The position numbers and the translations under genes were made by a program. Below, piece by piece: positions 42,001 through 48,000 of a stretch of DNA of 64,000 nucleotides. Origin of the DNA: Glossina fuscipes (lineage: Eukaryota > Arthropoda > Insecta > Diptera > Glossinidae); assembly GCF_014805625.2 (NCBI RefSeq), contig NW_023998651.1, positions 121,492 through 185,491 on the forward strand, read 5' to 3'. The notes under the pieces were generated by a model that was not told where the DNA came from, did no database searches, and saw nothing but the letters and a program-made list of their open reading frames with translations. How positions within the stretch are numbered: the first letter of the stretch is position 1; each line of letters opens with the position of its first letter.

Positions 42001-45000
42001 TAGTGGCAATGAAAGTGAAGGTTTGACAGATGGTAATTTTCAGTCTCGAACTCAATTTTTAACTATGCAAAAGCTGTATTACGATGCGATCTTCAAATTG
42101 AGCGATCGACTTAAAATTCCTAGCCTGATATGGAACTATTAGAAATTCTGAAAAGGAATTCACGTCCGGAATTTCGTAAGCAGCTCTTGCATGACAAGTG
42201 CGGTTAAGACAATTTTTGTTGAGGCATGAGTTGCTGGATGGGGAATTAAATAGCTCTAGATTCTCAGGATTCAATGTTCGCAAAGTTTCGAAAATTGAAG
42301 GGGATGAACCAAATGATGATAAGATCGATGAAATCAAAACATTAACATGTTCGAGATGCTCAACAAATGCCGATGATTTCAAAGACTGCCTAGCAGATAA
42401 GCATACATTTTGTTAAACATTTTGAGACCAAATTGACCTAAATATAACAAATCTTCAAAAAAGCTTCAGTAACAGGTCTCTGGGTCATCCGAGACCAGCA
42501 AAGAGAGCTCGAAAGTTTTAATGAATGGTGGTGATAATTCAATTAGATAATTTTATAGTGCGTGCCAAAAATTTCCTTACATAGTTCTCAAACTTTATCA
42601 TGTGCAATTACTTGAATATAATGAAATGAACGCCAAAATTTTTAATGAAACTTTGTCTGCTCCTTCAATTTATAACAAATCTAAACGATCCATCACTTAA
42701 TTAAATCGCTTCGAGAAATTGGTTTTAAATATTAGAAAGTTATTCTGTGCCTCTATCCTTTCCGATGTTTGTCCAAATGATAAGGATCTTTAGGGTCGAT
42801 TGACTATATGGTTGCTGAAATTGATAGGTTTCAGCTTCTTAATCGAACATTGAAAAGGTACACGTAGAGGTACACGTTGTGCCCGATTCATTGTATCGCG
42901 TTCTTACCGAAGACCTCGAAATGAATAGTTCACAAATGTATAAATGATTCTTAGAAGAATTAACGTACTGTATAGAAATAGATTTGACTTCCGTTGCGTT
43001 TCAATCCCCGCATAAAGTGTCTTTAAGGTATCGTCGTCAATTCAAGATGAAACAGTGACTTGATTCAATACGATTTCATTTGCAAACGGATCGAATACGC
43101 TGGAGATGCGGTTTAAGAGCAAAATTCATGGAAATTATAGGTTCTATCAGATCTTACAGCTAAGTTAATCAAACTTGCTCAGGAGCATCCATTAAGTGCC
43201 CACGGAGATATAGCCAAGACTATTTATCGCTGAAAAACATTTACTTATTGGCCGAAAATGGTTAAGCAAATTTCATATTTTGTTTCTTCCTGTGATGTCT
43301 GAAAGCAGCTTTTTACAAGGCCCTTCTTTTTTTAAGGATTGACAAAAAGCAAGAGTTGATTAGAGAACAGGTCCGCAATAACATTAGGAAAGCCTATACT
43401 CAATATGCTACCACCTACAAATTACATTTACGTCCCCTAACATATAACATTGAGCAAGCGGTAGTTAAAAAAAAACTTTTAAATCCATTTTTTTTTAATC
43501 GTTGATCAAAGAGTAATAGTGCTTAAAGTTTCTAATTTTTGCCAAGAAAAAAAATGGTGTGAGGAATTGAAAGAAAAAGCAGGATGTCAGGGATGAACAT
43601 CGTAAAATGAAAGAAGATAAGAAAAATTCGTATGGAAAAAAAAAGATGATGTTGCAAAAAAAAGTGTAAAAAAATTTAACGTACAAAAGAGACTATTAAA
43701 TTTAAGTGGTCTCGAAAGAATAAAAATTATTGACGTTACCAAGAAAACGCAAAAAATTAAATCACAGAAACGAAACAAATAAAAACAAGGATTATTCTAA
43801 GCTCACCAAAAATGACGTTAACCGAAGAAAAAGTACATACAATGGAGCGCTAAGGCTTCAGCTGTTTATTAGCTAAAATGATTTCATCAAAAATAAGATT
43901 CTTCTACCACAAATATAAGAATACAAGTTTAACAAAAAAAATTTGTAGTTATCCTTGTGAATAAATGCCACTTATCGTTTTAATGATATCATAAAACTGC
44001 AGACAATATTTATTTTATTTGATCGGAAAAAAGGAAATTATAAACCTAAACAAAAGTGTGAGACAAGTGTAGAGTAATTATTTCTTTCTGATCGTAATGT
44101 AATGACAATTTAAAAATGAAAACATAAAAATTTGTCAAATTAATTAAGAATGCTGACCGATCCTTGTGCTGTCGGCTTGGATTGATATCAACATCATATG
44201 GAATATTTTTTTCTGTTTGAAGAAGCGGCCACTTTGCAATAGTTAAGACACCCGAAAAATTATCGACCAAAAAAACATGTAATCATCAATTTGTGATATA
44301 AAGAAAACCAAACCATGAGTAATCGATTAAGGACGAAACGATATTTTGTGGCTTTGTCATTCAAACCTAGTGAAAGATTTTTCGATATTAAGTGAAGAGA
44401 ATTTATAAACAAGAAAAAGCTTGAAATTTTTGCCTGTAAGGAAAAAACAATACAAAAGAAAGCTTTTGTATTTAATTTTCATTTAAAATGTACATTAATT
44501 TTGATCAGTAACGCAACGATAATTTCTCCTTCTCTCTCTCTCCAGCTACAATGTACATATATACATAACGCTACAATCATTGCCTGTATTTGGATGAGTA
44601 GAACTGGATGACTTTATAAATTTGTTTTTATAAATTAAGTATTGTATCGCAGCGAATTCAGCAAATAAATAGGTTTTCTTTTTTGTTTATATGTTGTTAG
44701 CAATAAGTTATATTTGGATAATTTTCTGTTTACAAATAATTGATTAAGAAGTATATTATGTGGTTTTATTTTTTTAGTAAAATTATTTCAGATATAAAAA
44801 ATATGAAAATATTAAAATAATAATATTAAAATAATAATAAGTTACCCAAGAATATGCGGTATTTAAGACGTATTAGTTCTTATCTATATTATAGATCGTT
44901 GTTTGCTTATACCTTGTTGAAACTTTGAATGAGGAAAAACCAAAGTTAAGCAGACGTCAAGTTTTTGGTTGCAAAGCTTATATTCAGATCCCTAGTCAAC

Positions 45001-48000
45001 AAAAGAAAAAATTCGATGCGTGCAGCTAGAAGTTCATAATGATTGCTTCACACACGTTATTATTTATGCGGAAAGCTTGTCTTCCTTATGTTTCTACACA
45101 AAAAAGAAATTTCTCGTCAATATCATGAGACAAGAGGAAAAGGGATATATCTGTAGTAATGGCGATATTGGAAGTGAGGATGCAAATAAGCAAGATGTTG
45201 TGAATATTATTAAACAAGATGCTGACGCTGTGGATGACGCTGCGTCTCATGATGAAAACGACATTGGCGAAATGAATAATCTCTTGAAAATAATGAACCG
45301 TAATGACTTAATAAAACGAAGTGATAGGATTCAAAATCCTTCTGTGTAATTATGGGTCAACAACCGTGTATCTACAATGCCTCAAACCATTTTTGGTAGG
45401 GAAGATTTCTCAAAGTGGTTGAAGACCATTGCGGATGGCCTGAACCTTATCCATTATATAACCTAAATTTTACATAAATTTGTAAAGTGAAAGCGTGATT
45501 CTATAATAACTTGAGCAAAAAGCAAATTCTGTTTAGTACAATCCGAACCGAGGCATGGATGGGAGAATTCCCATTACCAAGAAATTTTTTGCATATACGA
45601 ATTCTATTGCTAGATTTTGAGTTCGAAAATTTATCACGCTATTTTAATTTTAATTATTGTATTAGTATTACTGAATACATCTTCACTTTTCCAACGATAT
45701 ATTAAGTATTTTATCAACTTAGTTGTCTCTATTTAGGTTAATGTTTGCAAGTTTCTTAACAGATAAAGTGCTTTATCGGCGGGATGTCTCTGGGCGTGTC
45801 GAAGTGAAAAATAAGGAGAGGAAAACAAGTAGTTGTGTCAACTCCGTATAGTTAATATCAGTTCGTAGGAGGTAGACTAGCGTTACGCGAATCCGTCAAG
45901 GTGTGCTGGCATTTATTCGAAGGAAAAGATGTAATGTTATGTTAGACGGTTATTTTAAAAATTAAATACTTCAAGAAATGTTCATGGAAAGTTTTACATA
46001 AATTCAGGCTTTGCATATTTGAATTGGCTTGTAAATAGGAATTTCATGTGCTGTTTAAAGAAAGTAAGATTTGCAAGTCTTTCTTTAGATTATCATAGAA
46101 GTTATACGCAACAAGGCTAAAGGTGATCCGGCCTGAGAACATGCGAGTTTTATTCGCGCATAAAAGTCCTTATTAATTGCTTAGAAATGTATGTTCGAAA
46201 ATTTTCTGAAGGGCTTTCTTTATTTCCTTAAAAAAATCAACTTCAGCCCAAAGCCCATAGTTTTTTTTTTTTGTCTAAATACCCCATATTCACTCGGTAA
46301 TAGAATTATTCAATCTTTCTAAGTCATTTTTATTAGTTTTTAATCAACTTTACGCTTCGACCAACAAAAATATTATATAAGAGGAAGAAAATAAAACGCT
46401 GTTACTTTTGAAGTAAAAATAATCTAGTAACATAAACGTGTCCAATACAAAAACACGGCAATTCCACAGATATGAGTAAGTGATAAAAGCGTTGACCAAG
46501 AGTCTTGAGTTAGCTTTGGCCAAATATAACAAAAGATCTACAAACTCGTACACTTGGATTTTGAGTAAGGGATAAAAAAGGACATCAAGGAAATCTTCAA
46601 TTAAATTACGTTGTTGCAAAAATCGCATATATAACGAAACAAATCTTCATTCAAACTGCCTAGAGAAAAATAAATTTCCTAGAATGTTGGGAAATCGATA
46701 AAACCAGATAAAAGTCCTTGATGTTTTACCTGACGGTCTCGTAGCATAAAAACAACTTACGCAGCCGGTGACTAACAAGCAGAGTGACAAAAATTCCCAG
46801 GAAATCTGATATCTAAAAGCGATTAGCAAGAATAGCGACAGAAGAGGTAATTTTTAAGGCAAACAAAGTTTAAAAAGAGAAAGAAGGTTGAAGAGAAAAA
46901 GGAGATTGAACAGAGAGTGTGAATGCACTCAATAGTGCACTCAGAAGTGTTCTGAAATCCTAAAATTCTAGTTTCTGTAGAGACGCTTTTTTAAATTTTG
47001 TAAATAAAATTAAGGTCACTCATAACCCAATAGTATGAACCCAAATTTGGGAATGTTACGAAAACACATAAAATCGAAACGACATTTTAAGTAACATTGT
47101 GCGAACTTCCTTATACTTTAGTTGGATATCACCTCATTGGCAGTTTATTTTGTTCTAAGTATGCAAGGAATGTGCCCAATGCTTTGTGGTTTTATTTTTA
47201 GCGGAAGTAAAAAATCAAAACAGGCGAGAGCAAGATGGATCTAGTAAAAGTACACATTTGTGAAAGCATCTGGCAAAAGTAAAAAGAGATAAAATTCTTC
47301 AATTAGATGACACTTCAAAATAGAGGAAAACAAAGACAAATCAGTTACTTTTCATAAGTTACGTTAAAAATCGATGAGTAACAACAAGCGTCCAAAAAAG
47401 TTTAAATTGTAAACAAAAACGAAAACATTGAAACAACAAAGTAATCATTACGATTCATAATTAGACACTTTTGAACAAGCTCTTGGTAATTCCAGTCGCC
47501 CAAACACATTATATACGTAGCGTTTTTCCGATTTATATTGACTTACTAAGGCGACTCAAAAACGTTATATATGTGATGCTTTTGAATGATGTAAATAAAC
47601 TATGCACGGTGCATATAAAAAATTATATTAACGAAAAATATGTTTTGAAACAATGGCGATATCGAGGACATGTTTGAGGGATACTGAATTGTCGGCTTTG
47701 CCAGCTATAATATCTTTCCTTATTTCTAAAAAATGTTTATGAGCTGTATGTCATAATATTTTAGTATCTATTCCGCCCATTTTTTTCAGGAAGGATGTTT
47801 ACTCAAAACTTTAAGCTTGTATCTATTACAGGTCACAAATTACAATAATGTCAATCGTGGGTGGATCGTGCCCGCTTTCAAAATTTACATATGACCAATA
47901 ATGAAGAATATATGCCATGCTTCAGTTTTCAATCTGAGTATTTGCGAACGTGTTTAAAAACAGCAGATGAACTTGGCTCAGAATATTACATATACCGTAA

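Noticed and set aside
43495..43778. Phe-rich - strand frames
   Set aside because: They are the reverse of A-rich sequence near the gypsy relic end; low-complexity artefact.
46350..46829. About 160-codon - strand frame with one stop, very hydrophobic, superficially like a chemoreceptor
   Set aside because: The + strand is purine-rich here, which gives Leu/Phe/Tyr-rich open frames on the - strand by bias; no receptor signature could be pointed to.
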